A DNA stretch of 64,000 bases. Origin: Bdellovibrionales bacterium. Its GTDB lineage: Bacteria; Bdellovibrionota; UBA1018. The position numbers and the translations under genes were made by a program. Shown here piece by piece: positions 1 through 8,911 of the stretch. The stretch is from contig JAEUWC010000030.1 of assembly GCA_016786465.1 (NCBI GenBank), positions 62,001 to 126,000 on the forward strand, given 5' to 3'. Positions within the stretch are counted from its first letter, which is position 1. The number at the start of each line of letters is the position of its first letter. The notes below the pieces were generated by a model. That model ran no database searches. It saw only the letters and a program-made list of their open reading frames with translations, and was not told where the DNA came from.

Positions 1-1186
1 TTGCGACTTCTGGCAGGTGAAAACCGCTTTTGAGCTTGGCGTACGCGCGATCGCCGATGACTTTCGCTTGGTCGCCATTCAGCGCGGACAACTGGTCAAT
101 CCACTGTTCGGCGCTTTCTGCGCGGATGTACGTTTCGTTTTCAACCAGGCCCAAGCCTTCCACGCCGATTTCCGTTCCTAAGCAGGCGCGACCATAGCGA
201 CTGGCTTCGATGGCCTTTACGCGCGTGCCGCTTCCGTAAAAAACAGGGACCAAAGCGACCAGGCATTCGCGGTAAATGGCTTCAACACTAGGGACGCGGC
301 CCAAAAACTTCACCCCTGGGGCTTGAAGTAAATCATTCAGGCCTTCGGAACTTCCGCTTCCGGCAACCAAAAGTTTTAGTTCCGGGCGGCGCTTTATGAC
401 CTGGGGCCATACTTTTTCCAAAAGCCAGATCAGACCATCGCGGTTTGGCGGCCAGTCCAGTTTTCCAAGAAACAGAACCTGGTGGTCGTGGGTCGAGCGT
501 TCAGGTTCACTTCCAAAATCGTATCCGATCGGAACCACGGTACCTTTCAACTGCGGAATCTGGACCTTGAACCGATTCCAGTCGACTTCCGAAACAGTCA
601 TGACGGCGGCAGCGTGCCTTGCCAATGAATTTTCAAATCGACGCATCAAGGCCGCTTGAAAATGGATCATCCATTTCACCAAGAAAAATCCCGTCTGAGC
701 CGCTTTACGTGTCCAAATATCGGCTTCTACGTTGTGAGCGCGGTAAACAATTCGTGGAAAGCCTTTTTGCGGGACGTAAGTTCCAAAGGACGATGAATGC
801 GCTGCCGGGTGAAGGCCGTCATAGACGATGAAATCGTAAGTTTCTTTCGACACCAGCTGATTCAATTCGCTGGAAATCGACTTTGCGGCGTAAGGAAAAA
901 GGGTCATCGCCAACCAAGGTCTGGCCATCAATGCTTTTAAAAGCCCTATGATTCCTGCCAGGCTAGAACGTGGTGCTGCTTTTTCCCGACGAATGACCAA
1001 GGCATTTCGGATTGGAGCAATCTTTTTCAATTCTTCCAGGTTAACGATTTCATCTTGGCCGGCTACAGCGACGACATCTAAGGTTTGTCCCAACTGAGAC
1101 AATCCTTGAATCAGGCTGATGTTTGCGACCCTTGCGCCGTCCTGCATGGGAAGCGGCCATTTTGGTAAAACCCAAAGCAGTTTCAT
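1..1186 (-). CDS. Glycosyltransferase, GT4 type, 3' end cut by window edge
   Basis: Reading frame open to the left edge; about 395 residues are visible. It starts MKLLWVLPKWPLPMQDGARV, a GT-B-fold N-terminus. Near the edge it reads GSGTRVKAIEASRYGR and later GVEGLGLVENE, the donor-nucleotide-sugar end of family-4 glycosyltransferases. The ATG overlaps the stop of the polymerase gene upstream in an ATGA, so the two are translationally coupled. It is the last visible gene of the minus-strand polysaccharide operon and probably adds one sugar to the lipid-linked repeat unit at the inner face of the cytoplasmic membrane. A relative is known in exosortase loci (Stp1-like sugar transferase). The specific sugar cannot be read from the sequence. 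Confidence 0.85.
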   Translation of the reverse strand, partial: MKLLWVLPKWPLPMQDGARVANISLIQGLSQLGQTLDVVAVAGQDEIVNLEELKKIAPIRNALVIRREKAAPRSSLAGIIGLLKALMARPWLAMTLFPYAAKSISSELNQLVSKETYDFIVYDGLHPAAHSSSFGTYVPQKGFPRIVYRAHNVEADIWTRKAAQTGFFLVKWMIHFQAALMRRFENSLARHAAAVMTVSEVDWNRFKVQIPQLKGTVVPIGYDFGSEPERSTHDHQVLFLGKLDWPPNRDGLIWLLEKVWPQVIKRRPELKLLVAGSGSSEGLNDLLQAPGVKFLGRVPSVEAIYRECLVALVPVFYGSGTRVKAIEASRYGRACLGTEIGVEGLGLVENETYIRAESAEQWIDQLSALNGDQAKVIGDRAYAKLKSGFHLPEVA

Positions 1187-2667
1187 CGGCGTCTTCGGTA
1201 TCCTTTAGGAATGGGGACCAAATCTTTCCCTGGGTCTGGCAGATCATCGACCAACATGGGCTTGATGTCCGGATTCTTTTTCAAAACATAGCCACCGGCA
1301 TAGGCCAAAAAAATCAGCAGGTACGGATAAAGCGAATACGAATGTGAAAGCATGGACATCGCGATTCCATAGCCCAGCAGGCTCATGATGAATTCAGGAT
1401 ACGTCTTTCGGATTTCCCAAGCCGTCTTGCAGACACGAAAGAACATGTACGCAAAAATGGCAAACCCGACAGGTCCAGTTTCCGAAAGAAGAAGCATCCA
1501 GGTCGAATGCGCGGTTCTTTCACCTGTTTCCGTAAACAGTGGGCTATACATTTCGTAAAAGCGCGGGTAGTTGCCGACGCCTACCCCCATTAAAGGGTAA
1601 GCTTTCAGCATCAAGAATCCAGTGATGATGTAGTTCAAGCGCGAATCCGAAGATCCCGCCAAGTCCGATGCGTCCCTTTGTGTCGCAAAGTATCCGACGG
1701 CCAGAATCACCGGAGATATCAGGATCAGCTGCTTAATCAGTTTGACCGTGTCTTTGGAAATCATGAATTGGTACAAAAGTAATGAAGCAGCCAATGCGCC
1801 CGCGCCGGCACGCGACTTGGTCATCATGACCCCAACCAGCATGATCAGCATACAGATCAATTCAACCCAAGCTGTGGTCTTCTTTCGCCGTGCGCGAATG
1901 AAAGGCATCAAAGCAAACGGAAAGCCCAGGACACCGAAAGCGGCCAAGTCGTTTGAATTTCCACTTTGGCCCATTCCCTGAAGCCGAAGACCTTCTGTCG
2001 CATAAAGTGGGTCAAGGACCGTGTAAGGAATCGCGATGGCGATGACGCCGGTCAAAGAAATCATGAAACATTTGGTCAGTACGGCTAAATCCAATTCATT
2101 TTCGACGACGTTAACGACCAGGAAACAGACCACCACGATAGGGATAAACGCGCGCGTGATGTCGTTGAAGTTCGTCATGTAATAAAACGAAGTCAGCGCG
2201 GAAAACATCAGCCAACAAAAAAGCAGACTGATCAGCGTCATTTCTCGGCACCAACGAAAGGAAAAATTCTTCCTTAAGAAAAGAAAAGCGATCCAGGTCA
2301 GCATCGAAATTCCTGCCAGCATTCTGGGCAAGATTCCCAGCATTTCGCGGTCAGGATAGTTTTCCCAGGGCCGAACCAAAACGTTACTGATCAAAACGGC
2401 AGCGGCGGCGACGGGGTGAAAAAGGCCGATGAAGATGCTGGAACCCAATCCGATCGCCAACAGGACTTCGCTTGGTCCCGCCAGGACCAAGACCAGCCCA
2501 GTCATGGCTGCAATCCCAATGATGATCATGAAAAAGATCGGGATGGGAATTCGCATCCACCCGAACTTGAAACCGTAGCGCTTGAAAAGAAACCGAAAGA
2601 CCTCGATGGAAACCAAGGTCAGGAAAGCGCCGACCATGAGATGCATGAGAAGTGCTTGTAGTTCCAC
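1183..2667 (-). CDS. O-antigen polymerase/ligase-like membrane protein (Wzy/WaaL superfamily)
   Basis: 494 residues with about ten hydrophobic segments. A large loop contains YPLMGVGVGNYPRFYE and then AHSTWMLLLSETGPVGF, the hallmark of the Wzy_C/O-antigen ligase family. Proteins of this family polymerise lipid-linked repeats at the periplasmic face or transfer glycans. A close relative in exosortase systems is annotated as putative O-glycosylation ligase. The start is GTG, 5 bases after the stop of the chain-length gene, with a purine-rich AAAGG about 14 bases before it. It sits between Wzz and a glycosyltransferase, as expected for a Wzx/Wzy-dependent pathway. Whether it polymerises or ligates cannot be decided from sequence. 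Confidence 0.85.
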   Translation of the reverse strand: MELQALLMHLMVGAFLTLVSIEVFRFLFKRYGFKFGWMRIPIPIFFMIIIGIAAMTGLVLVLAGPSEVLLAIGLGSSIFIGLFHPVAAAAVLISNVLVRPWENYPDREMLGILPRMLAGISMLTWIAFLFLRKNFSFRWCREMTLISLLFCWLMFSALTSFYYMTNFNDITRAFIPIVVVCFLVVNVVENELDLAVLTKCFMISLTGVIAIAIPYTVLDPLYATEGLRLQGMGQSGNSNDLAAFGVLGFPFALMPFIRARRKKTTAWVELICMLIMLVGVMMTKSRAGAGALAASLLLYQFMISKDTVKLIKQLILISPVILAVGYFATQRDASDLAGSSDSRLNYIITGFLMLKAYPLMGVGVGNYPRFYEMYSPLFTETGERTAHSTWMLLLSETGPVGFAIFAYMFFRVCKTAWEIRKTYPEFIMSLLGYGIAMSMLSHSYSLYPYLLIFLAYAGGYVLKKNPDIKPMLVDDLPDPGKDLVPIPKGYRRRR

Positions 2668-2672
2668 CTAGG

Positions 2673-3812
2673 CTATTTTTCCTTTTTGGGAAGAAGCAAA
2701 GTCCCTGTTCCTTTGAACTGCCAAGAAGGGAGACTGCCCAAAAAGGGCGCATCGAAAACTTGAGTCGCGATCGTAGGATTCGCAAAAGTTCCCTTCTTTA
2801 GTTCCAAAAACAAAATCAGCAAGACCGCTAGCACCAATCCCAACGCGAAGCCGATCCCGGCAAATACGCGTTTCTTTGGAAAGGTAGCGATCGCAGGAAT
2901 AGATGGGTCTTCGATCACAGGAAGGTAGGTGTACGTTTCCATCGATTTTTCCATGTCGATGACGATGTTCAAAAGATTTAGTTTCTTTAAAAGTTCATCG
3001 TGCATGTCCAACAAAGCACGATGTGACCCAGAAATGGAATTTTCGCCAGGAACCTTGGTTTTGGCCGAAGCACGTTCTTTACGGTCCGCGCTGGCTTTTT
3101 CCGCGCGAAGCCGTTCAACCTTCTGCTTTTGACGTACGACGTTCGGGTGCTGCTCGGTGTACTGATTCTGAAGCGACATCAGGCGCGCTTCTTCGACTTC
3201 CAATGATTCCGGGGCATCGTTGCTGTTTGCCGCCTTGGAAAGGCCCGATCGGCTCATTTCCATTTTCAATTGATTCAAGTTGTTCTGGATCGCAGTGCGC
3301 GCACGGGTCAAACGGGCCAGGCGTTCTTCCACCAGCGTCGAAATCATTCGTTCCAGGACCATCTTGGTCAAATTGTAGGAATTCTCGGCGGTTCGTGCTC
3401 CGACAGAAATCATATAGTTGTTCGAACCAATCCCGACGTACTCAATTCGCTTCAAAAGGTATTCACGTTCAACCGTGCGATAAGGGTCACCTTTGGGGTA
3501 CAGAAAGTACCCAAACTTTTCGCCCAGTTCTTCTAAGAATTCGTTGCTCAGGGCGACGCGAAGTAGCGCCTCGCGCTGTGATCGGTATTCGTTGGGGTCG
3601 TGTGCAGCCGGCACCAAGTCTCCCACCAACGGCACTTGGAAATAGGCAGCTGGAATATTCAGGACTGCACGCGACTGATAGCGTTTTTCAAAAAGGTAGG
3701 TGGATCCAAATCCGGCCAAGGTCCCGACGACCACGCAAATGGCCGCCTTGATCATGTGTCTACGTCCGATCGCAACGATTTCTTGGAATTGAATCGTATC
3801 CGAGCCGCTCAT
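2673..3812 (-). CDS. Polysaccharide chain-length determinant (Wzz/GumC type)
   Basis: 379 residues. A membrane segment near residues 20-40 is followed by a long periplasmic, partly coiled-coil region (residues about 140-270, many E/K/R/Q). Then comes the proline-rich stretch PVIEDPSIPAIATFPKKR and a second membrane segment (AGIGFALGLVLAVLLILFL) close to the C-terminus. This is the two-helix Wzz/PCP architecture that sets polymer length at the inner membrane. No kinase domain is fused; the CpsD-like ATPase is the separate gene just upstream, overlapping by 4 nt. The layout matches the exosortase-associated chain-length protein of PEP-CTERM loci. Confidence 0.85.
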   Translation of the reverse strand: MSGSDTIQFQEIVAIGRRHMIKAAICVVVGTLAGFGSTYLFEKRYQSRAVLNIPAAYFQVPLVGDLVPAAHDPNEYRSQREALLRVALSNEFLEELGEKFGYFLYPKGDPYRTVEREYLLKRIEYVGIGSNNYMISVGARTAENSYNLTKMVLERMISTLVEERLARLTRARTAIQNNLNQLKMEMSRSGLSKAANSNDAPESLEVEEARLMSLQNQYTEQHPNVVRQKQKVERLRAEKASADRKERASAKTKVPGENSISGSHRALLDMHDELLKKLNLLNIVIDMEKSMETYTYLPVIEDPSIPAIATFPKKRVFAGIGFALGLVLAVLLILFLELKKGTFANPTIATQVFDAPFLGSLPSWQFKGTGTLLLPKKEK

Positions 3813-4414
3813 TGGTTCTTCCCAAAGTTATAGACCGAACCCAAAATCGGGATTTCCCAGTCTTTCATTTCGTTTTTGATCTTTCTAAAATCTGCAGTGC
3901 CAACGGTCTTGGGCGACAGCACCATGACTGCAGCGCCGGCAGTCTTTGAAACGATGATCGGGTCCATTCCGTCGGGGCTGTTTGAATTCACAGGGGACGT
4001 GTCAAAGATCATCAAATCGTATCGGTCCCGGTTCTTTTCGACCAATCCCTTCAATTCAAAATCGACCGGGTCTCCGGTTCCGGGTCCTGAATTCAAGGGA
4101 ACAATCAGATCCACTACTTTAGCCGCTGCATTTTCTGTGGTGGCGGCGCTGAAAATTCGTTCCAAGTGAAAGCGGCCTGCTTCGGGCTGAGCGCTGGTGT
4201 CGATGACCAAGACTTTCTTTTTCAGAAAAAACGCAGTCCCCACTGCAAGCACAGCGACCAGAAAAGTTCGGCCTTCGGATTTTTCAAGGCTGATCACCGA
4301 AATTGAATTCAAGTCCCTTTTCGCAAGCTCATCGTTAAAGCGGTGAACCAGGCGTTTGATTTCACCCAGGCGCAGGTACTGAAAAAGCGATTGTAGCTGC
4401 TTGTCCTCGGTCAT
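3809..4414 (-). CDS. CpsD/BY-kinase-like P-loop protein with degenerate Walker A
   Basis: 201 residues with the MinD-like fold of bacterial tyrosine kinases that pair with Wzz. Beta-strand 1 and the P-loop position read SVISLEKSEGRTF (residues about 39-51): the usual GxGKS/T lysine is replaced by arginine in GRT. Walker A' reads KVLVIDTSAQPE, where kinases normally have IDxDxRxP. A Walker B-like YDLMIFDTSPV is intact. The C-terminus ends VYNFGKNQ with no tyrosine cluster. Gene order (4-nt overlaps with Wzz and the upstream glycosyltransferase) supports the assignment. ATP binding and autophosphorylation are doubtful, so it may be a structural partner of Wzz rather than an active kinase. Confidence 0.75.
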   Translation of the reverse strand: MTEDKQLQSLFQYLRLGEIKRLVHRFNDELAKRDLNSISVISLEKSEGRTFLVAVLAVGTAFFLKKKVLVIDTSAQPEAGRFHLERIFSAATTENAAAKVVDLIVPLNSGPGTGDPVDFELKGLVEKNRDRYDLMIFDTSPVNSNSPDGMDPIIVSKTAGAAVMVLSPKTVGTADFRKIKNEMKDWEIPILGSVYNFGKNQ

Positions 4415-5589
4415 GACTTTTCAAGGCCTCTGTAGATGGAAATCAAGTCGGTGACCCAGCGTTTACCAGAAAATGAACGCGCGACGTGAGCCTGAAAAGC
4501 AGGACCCATTTTTTCCCGACCGGCGCGATTGGCGATCAGTTCGGTCAGTTCGTCAGCAAATCTTTGGTTCGGGCTTTCTACTGGCACCAAAACCCCAAGA
4601 TCAGAATTAGGCATTAAGTCTAGATTACCATCGACTTGCGTCGCAAATACAGGGGTTGCTCCCCATCCGGCTTCAATTAGATTGATCGGCAATCCTTCCG
4701 CATCCGACATAGAAATGACGATGTCGAATCCACAAAGCTCATTCCCCAGGCCGGTTCGGTAACCCATCCAATTCACCCGGTGATCCAGGCCTAAATCACG
4801 GCATTGCTGGTGCAGTTCGGATTCAAGTGCGCCGCTTCCAAAAACGACAAGTCGCCAGTTAGGCAGGTTTTTCCCACTTTTTTCAATCAAGCTGACGACT
4901 TCCAAAATTCGGTTCAGTCTTTTTTCCGGCGAAAGCCTTCCCACGAACCCAACCAGCACCGTGTCCGGGGTGATGCCTTTTTCAGAAAGTTTCCATTGTG
5001 ACCGGATCTGCCTAGACCGTTCGGGGCGTTCGGCAATTGGAACCAGGGTCCGGTCGACACCATTCAGGTGGGCGATGACTTGATCGTCTTTTAGGCCTCG
5101 ATCGACTAGTAGCTTTCGATCCGAAGTGCAAACCGCCAGAACGCGGTCAAAAGACGGAAGAATAAACCGGCTATAGAACCATTCGTAAGCTTTGACTTTG
5201 AACCCGCTTCGTCCACGAACTCCGTGGTGGGTGGACAGGATCTTCCAGTTTCGGGCCCCGCGCTTTTCGGAAATCCGAGTCGCCGAAAGGGTGTAAGTCG
5301 ATGCCTTCACGTCGTGGGAATGTACGATCGTGGCGTGCAGTTCTTCCAGAAGGTTTGAAAATTCTTGAACAGCTTTGCGATCGATTCTTGAACGAATCCA
5401 GATTTCACGAACGGGCAAACCAAAGGACTTGACCCAGTCGACGACTTTTCGACTTTCCGCTTCGCGCCGACTTTCACAAAGAAGGACGACCGTAACTGCG
5501 ACGCCCTGATCACGGACCAGGGGAAGGGCGGGCACCACCAGCGTTTCAGGTCCGCTCACGATCGTTGAATTGAAAACCTGCACCAACAT
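4411..5589 (-). CDS. Glycosyltransferase family 4
   Basis: 392 residues, GT-B fold. The N-terminal half contains HSHDVKASTYTL; the C-terminal half contains VGFVGRLSPEKRL and the catalytic-region motif EGLPINLIE (E-x7-E) that binds the nucleotide-sugar donor. It overlaps the CpsD-like gene by 4 nt and starts 2 bases after the stop of the acyltransferase gene. Cytoplasmic or membrane-associated, it should transfer one hexose to the undecaprenyl-linked oligosaccharide. Donor and linkage are not predictable here. Confidence 0.87.
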   Translation of the reverse strand: MLVQVFNSTIVSGPETLVVPALPLVRDQGVAVTVVLLCESRREAESRKVVDWVKSFGLPVREIWIRSRIDRKAVQEFSNLLEELHATIVHSHDVKASTYTLSATRISEKRGARNWKILSTHHGVRGRSGFKVKAYEWFYSRFILPSFDRVLAVCTSDRKLLVDRGLKDDQVIAHLNGVDRTLVPIAERPERSRQIRSQWKLSEKGITPDTVLVGFVGRLSPEKRLNRILEVVSLIEKSGKNLPNWRLVVFGSGALESELHQQCRDLGLDHRVNWMGYRTGLGNELCGFDIVISMSDAEGLPINLIEAGWGATPVFATQVDGNLDLMPNSDLGVLVPVESPNQRFADELTELIANRAGREKMGPAFQAHVARSFSGKRWVTDLISIYRGLEKS

Positions 5590-5591
5590 GA

Positions 5592-6296
5592 CTACTTCTC
5601 GATTTGCTTAATCACTTTGGCGGGACTTCCAGCCAAGACACTGCGATCCGGGTAATCCCCGCGGACGACGACCGATCCGGTGGCGACCACGCAACCGTTT
5701 CCGATCTTTGCGCCCTTCAAAATGGTGACGTTTGCACCCACCCAGACATCATTTCCAATCACAATGGGTTCACCCGGAAAATTCCATCCCCGCGACGCCC
5801 ATTCTTCTTGAACGGGCGGACTGCTTGGGGCGGCGAAACGGGGACGAAAGTTTTGAACCAGGTCTCGGACCTGAAGTGCACGAAGTTCTGGATCAATGGG
5901 ATGCGGATCAAAATCTTCGATAAAGACGTTCCAACTGGAAAGAAAGCGCTCACCGATCGTGATTCCGTACTTCGAGACGATCTTGATGTCTCCTAAGACG
6001 GATTCTTTGCCGATCTTAATCTTGCCGTTTTGGTAAGCTTCGATCTTCGCATTTTCATAGATAATGGTGTCATCCCCGATTTCAATTGATGCAGTCGGTT
6101 CAGCCATGACGGACTTATTCTTCTGCAGGCGAACGTTTCGGCCTAAACGCACTTGCTTCAAAGAGAAAATCGATCGCGAAAATGCCGCTAGGGTGAAAAG
6201 TGCAAATCCGCGGATGGATCCGTAAAGGTGCGCTCGCCGATGCAACACCACGTAAAGGACTTTGCCTAGGAATGATTTGGGCTTTTTAACGGTCAT
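5592..6296 (-). CDS. Hexapeptide-repeat acyltransferase (left-handed beta-helix)
   Basis: 234 residues. Isoleucine/valine/glycine-rich hexapeptide repeats run from about residue 65 (IEIGDDTIIYENAKIEAY) and end with IGNDVWVGANVTILKGAKIG and AGSPAKVIKQI, typical of the WcaF/Maa/serine-acetyltransferase-like group. Between the coils is an inserted loop with FIEDFDPHPIDPE and a 40-residue Pro/Arg/Trp-rich stretch that may shape the acceptor site. These enzymes acetylate sugars using acetyl-CoA. It overlaps the Wzx-glycosyltransferase gene by 4 nt, so its job is probably decoration of the repeat unit. Confidence 0.85.
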   Translation of the reverse strand: MTVKKPKSFLGKVLYVVLHRRAHLYGSIRGFALFTLAAFSRSIFSLKQVRLGRNVRLQKNKSVMAEPTASIEIGDDTIIYENAKIEAYQNGKIKIGKESVLGDIKIVSKYGITIGERFLSSWNVFIEDFDPHPIDPELRALQVRDLVQNFRPRFAAPSSPPVQEEWASRGWNFPGEPIVIGNDVWVGANVTILKGAKIGNGCVVATGSVVVRGDYPDRSVLAGSPAKVIKQIEK

Positions 6297-8827
6297 GGGA
6301 TGTCCTTGGCACTTTGAGCGGGATAGAGCTTGGCATACTGGCCAGCCATGGCCTTTAAAGAAAACCTTTCGCGAATCCAGGCGGCCGAACTCCAGTGTCT
6401 TGCATAGTACTGCTGGGATCCAAAGTCCGATTCGCTTAGGACCGCTTCGATTTGGCGTGCTCCGCTTGAAAAGTCACCCAGTGAAAACTGCTTTGAAATC
6501 GACTTTAGGAATCCGTGCCCGTCGATTTCAGAAAGCACGGCAGGAAGTCCCGCGCCCAAGGCTTCAAGTGGACCTAAAGGCATACCTTCAAACTTAGAAC
6601 ATGAAATAAACAGGTCAGATGCCGCAAGCCACTGCTGGGGCACCTTGGTTCCGTCAATAAAGATCACCCGGTCGCGATCGGGCACCTTTGAAAATGATTC
6701 CAAGACTTGGTTCCGTTCGCCCGCTTCAGCTTCGGGGCCGACCACCAGCAAAACCGACTTCGATCTGACTTTTGGGTCTAGCGATTCCCAGACGCGGGCC
6801 ATATCCCGCTGGCCCTTCACCGAATGCAATCGGGCAAGGTACAAAAGCCAAAGGTCTGTCGAATGGGAAGGCATCAAGGATTCACGAAGTCCGATTTTTT
6901 CCACACGGCTTGCGACAGGATGGTCTGGAAATGAAACGCCGTTATGAATGACATGAATCCGATTCTTTGAAATCCCAAGGTTTAAATAGGGTTGAACCAG
7001 GCTTTCGTTAACGACCGTCAGCTGATCGACAAATGACGTAAAGATCTTTTCGTACAATTGGTAACGCTTGTGCCGCCCCAAGTGAACGAAGCTGTGTTGG
7101 GTGTGGACGACGCGGACACGACCCAAGGTCAGAACTTTCACGATCACGGCATAGATCAACGTTCCCATGTCGTGTGAATGAATCACGTCGATTTGGTTGT
7201 TGAAGATATTCTTAATCAGTCTTGCGACGGTCTTAAATGAAAAACCGGGACCCTTGTTCAAAGCATCAACCGGAATTCCTGATTCCAAGAACTCCTGAAT
7301 CAATGTTTTCCGAGTGTAATTCTTCGCGTCTTCGTCTGAATCGTGTGAAAAGACGGAGACGTTCCAATTGGAAGTCTTTTTCAAAGTCTGACCCAAAGTC
7401 AGAACGACCCGTTCCAGCCCACCTATGCCCAAGTGTTGGGTGAATAGCAGGACGTTTCCCCCTAAACCTAAATGACCGGCGGCGTGCTTTCGAATTCGAT
7501 TCAGGAAAAGCAAGGTGATCGGAAAATACAAAATAACCAAAGCGGGTCCATAGGTAAGCAACCAAGCCAGTTCGCTGAAGGATTCCGGTTTGAACCAACG
7601 ACTTAAGAATCCCAAAGCGGCGCTGGTCAAGGCGAAGATCACGATTTCCAAGCTGGGGATGAATTCTCGAAGCTTCCAACCCGTTGACTTTGAAATGTAC
7701 CGAATCGCATAGACCTTGAAAGCCAAGCGGGACAGGATCATTCCCCCCAAGGCGCCAAATGCGGCAAATTTATAGCCCAAGACGAAACAAAGAATCGGCG
7801 CCAAAGGCGCAAAAGCCGTAAAGCTTTTCAGGATCCACTTTCCCTCGCCGCGCGCACGCGGAACGGCGTCTTGGGGAAAAATCAAAAGTAAGTAGCTTAG
7901 GGCAAAATACCGCAGGTACTGTGCCGCGCTTGAATACTGATCGGTAAAAAGAAGTTCGATAATGGGTTTTGCGAAGACGATCAACCCGGTCACGGCCGGG
8001 ATCAGAATCCAGGCCAGCTGTTCAACCGCGGATCGGTAGTGAAGCGCCGCCTGCTTGCTTTGGTTTTGGGCAAATGCTTCTGACATTCTTGGGATCATCA
8101 CCCGTGTCACGGACTGTTCCAAAATCATCAGCGGAGGAATGCTGAGGCACCCAATGGCGTAGATTGCGAAATCACCAGGGCTAAGGACGTTTGATAAAAT
8201 GAATTGGTCTGCAGAAAGAGCGACCACCCCAAAGACCCAAGCGATCGAAACAGGAAAAGAGTATTTCCAGATTTCCGCTAAAATTTTCTTATCGAACTTA
8301 AAACTGACCAGTTTCGAATTGAATCCAAAGGCCATGTTCGCAGTCGTTTTCAAAAGCGCGACCACCGTAGAAACCAAAAGAACAACGGCTAGACTTCGTG
8401 ACCACCAAGCAGAAATCAGAATGACCGACGATCGAATCACTTCCGATCCAGAAACATAAGCTGCGCCTGACCAGATTCGGCCAGTGACGATCAGGGATTC
8501 TTCATAAAAAGCGGCTGAAACGGAACCCAAGACTGAAAATGCGAAATAAAATGCATATTCCAATGGCCAAGAAAACTTTGCCGAAACCAGCGGGGAAGCC
8601 AGTAAAGCCAGTGCAGTCATGATCAATGCCGAAATGAAAATCATTCCGTTTGAAAAGCGAATTGCCTGACGACCGCGTTCCCCTTGACCCGCCCAGTAAC
8701 CCAGACCGCTGATCAAGCCCGTGGTCAAAGAAAAAGCAGGAACGATCGTCAGATAAAGAAAGAAGATCTTAAAGTGGCCGACATCGTCCGGCGTCAGAAG
8801 GCGCACCATCACCAGTGGCACGAACAT
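6293..8827 (-). CDS. Wzx-type flippase fused to GT4 glycosyltransferase
   Basis: 844 residues from the first ATG. Residues 1 to about 450 form a polytopic MATE/Wzx-like flippase (VMVRLLTPDDVGHF near the N-terminus, about 12 hydrophobic segments). From about 460 (LLFTQHLGIGGLERVVLTLG) a complete family-4 glycosyltransferase follows, with HSHDMGT, VIHNGV, YLARLHSVKGQ and the E-x7-E motif FEGMPLGPLE. The ATG lies inside the first membrane helix. The 22 codons upstream read in frame as plausible protein (KSPSHWPISLLSSASALVN) without any ATG, GTG or TTG. A GAGG ribosome site stands 5 bases before an in-frame ATC at 8893, so translation may begin there. It should flip lipid-linked repeats and add a sugar. 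Confidence 0.8.
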   Translation of the reverse strand: MFVPLVMVRLLTPDDVGHFKIFFLYLTIVPAFSLTTGLISGLGYWAGQGERGRQAIRFSNGMIFISALIMTALALLASPLVSAKFSWPLEYAFYFAFSVLGSVSAAFYEESLIVTGRIWSGAAYVSGSEVIRSSVILISAWWSRSLAVVLLVSTVVALLKTTANMAFGFNSKLVSFKFDKKILAEIWKYSFPVSIAWVFGVVALSADQFILSNVLSPGDFAIYAIGCLSIPPLMILEQSVTRVMIPRMSEAFAQNQSKQAALHYRSAVEQLAWILIPAVTGLIVFAKPIIELLFTDQYSSAAQYLRYFALSYLLLIFPQDAVPRARGEGKWILKSFTAFAPLAPILCFVLGYKFAAFGALGGMILSRLAFKVYAIRYISKSTGWKLREFIPSLEIVIFALTSAALGFLSRWFKPESFSELAWLLTYGPALVILYFPITLLFLNRIRKHAAGHLGLGGNVLLFTQHLGIGGLERVVLTLGQTLKKTSNWNVSVFSHDSDEDAKNYTRKTLIQEFLESGIPVDALNKGPGFSFKTVARLIKNIFNNQIDVIHSHDMGTLIYAVIVKVLTLGRVRVVHTQHSFVHLGRHKRYQLYEKIFTSFVDQLTVVNESLVQPYLNLGISKNRIHVIHNGVSFPDHPVASRVEKIGLRESLMPSHSTDLWLLYLARLHSVKGQRDMARVWESLDPKVRSKSVLLVVGPEAEAGERNQVLESFSKVPDRDRVIFIDGTKVPQQWLAASDLFISCSKFEGMPLGPLEALGAGLPAVLSEIDGHGFLKSISKQFSLGDFSSGARQIEAVLSESDFGSQQYYARHWSSAAWIRERFSLKAMAGQYAKLYPAQSAKDIP

Positions 8828-8911
8828 ATTGACTAGTGCCGAAGCGCTCGAAAGCAGTGATATAGGCCAATGCGATGGACTCTTGTTGTTGATAACGGCC
8901 TCGAATCAGTT

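Noticed and set aside
3023-3751. 242-codon plus frame opposite the Wzz gene
   Set aside because: Shadow frame: Ser/Pro/Arg-rich, no motif, and Wzz on the other strand has full family architecture.
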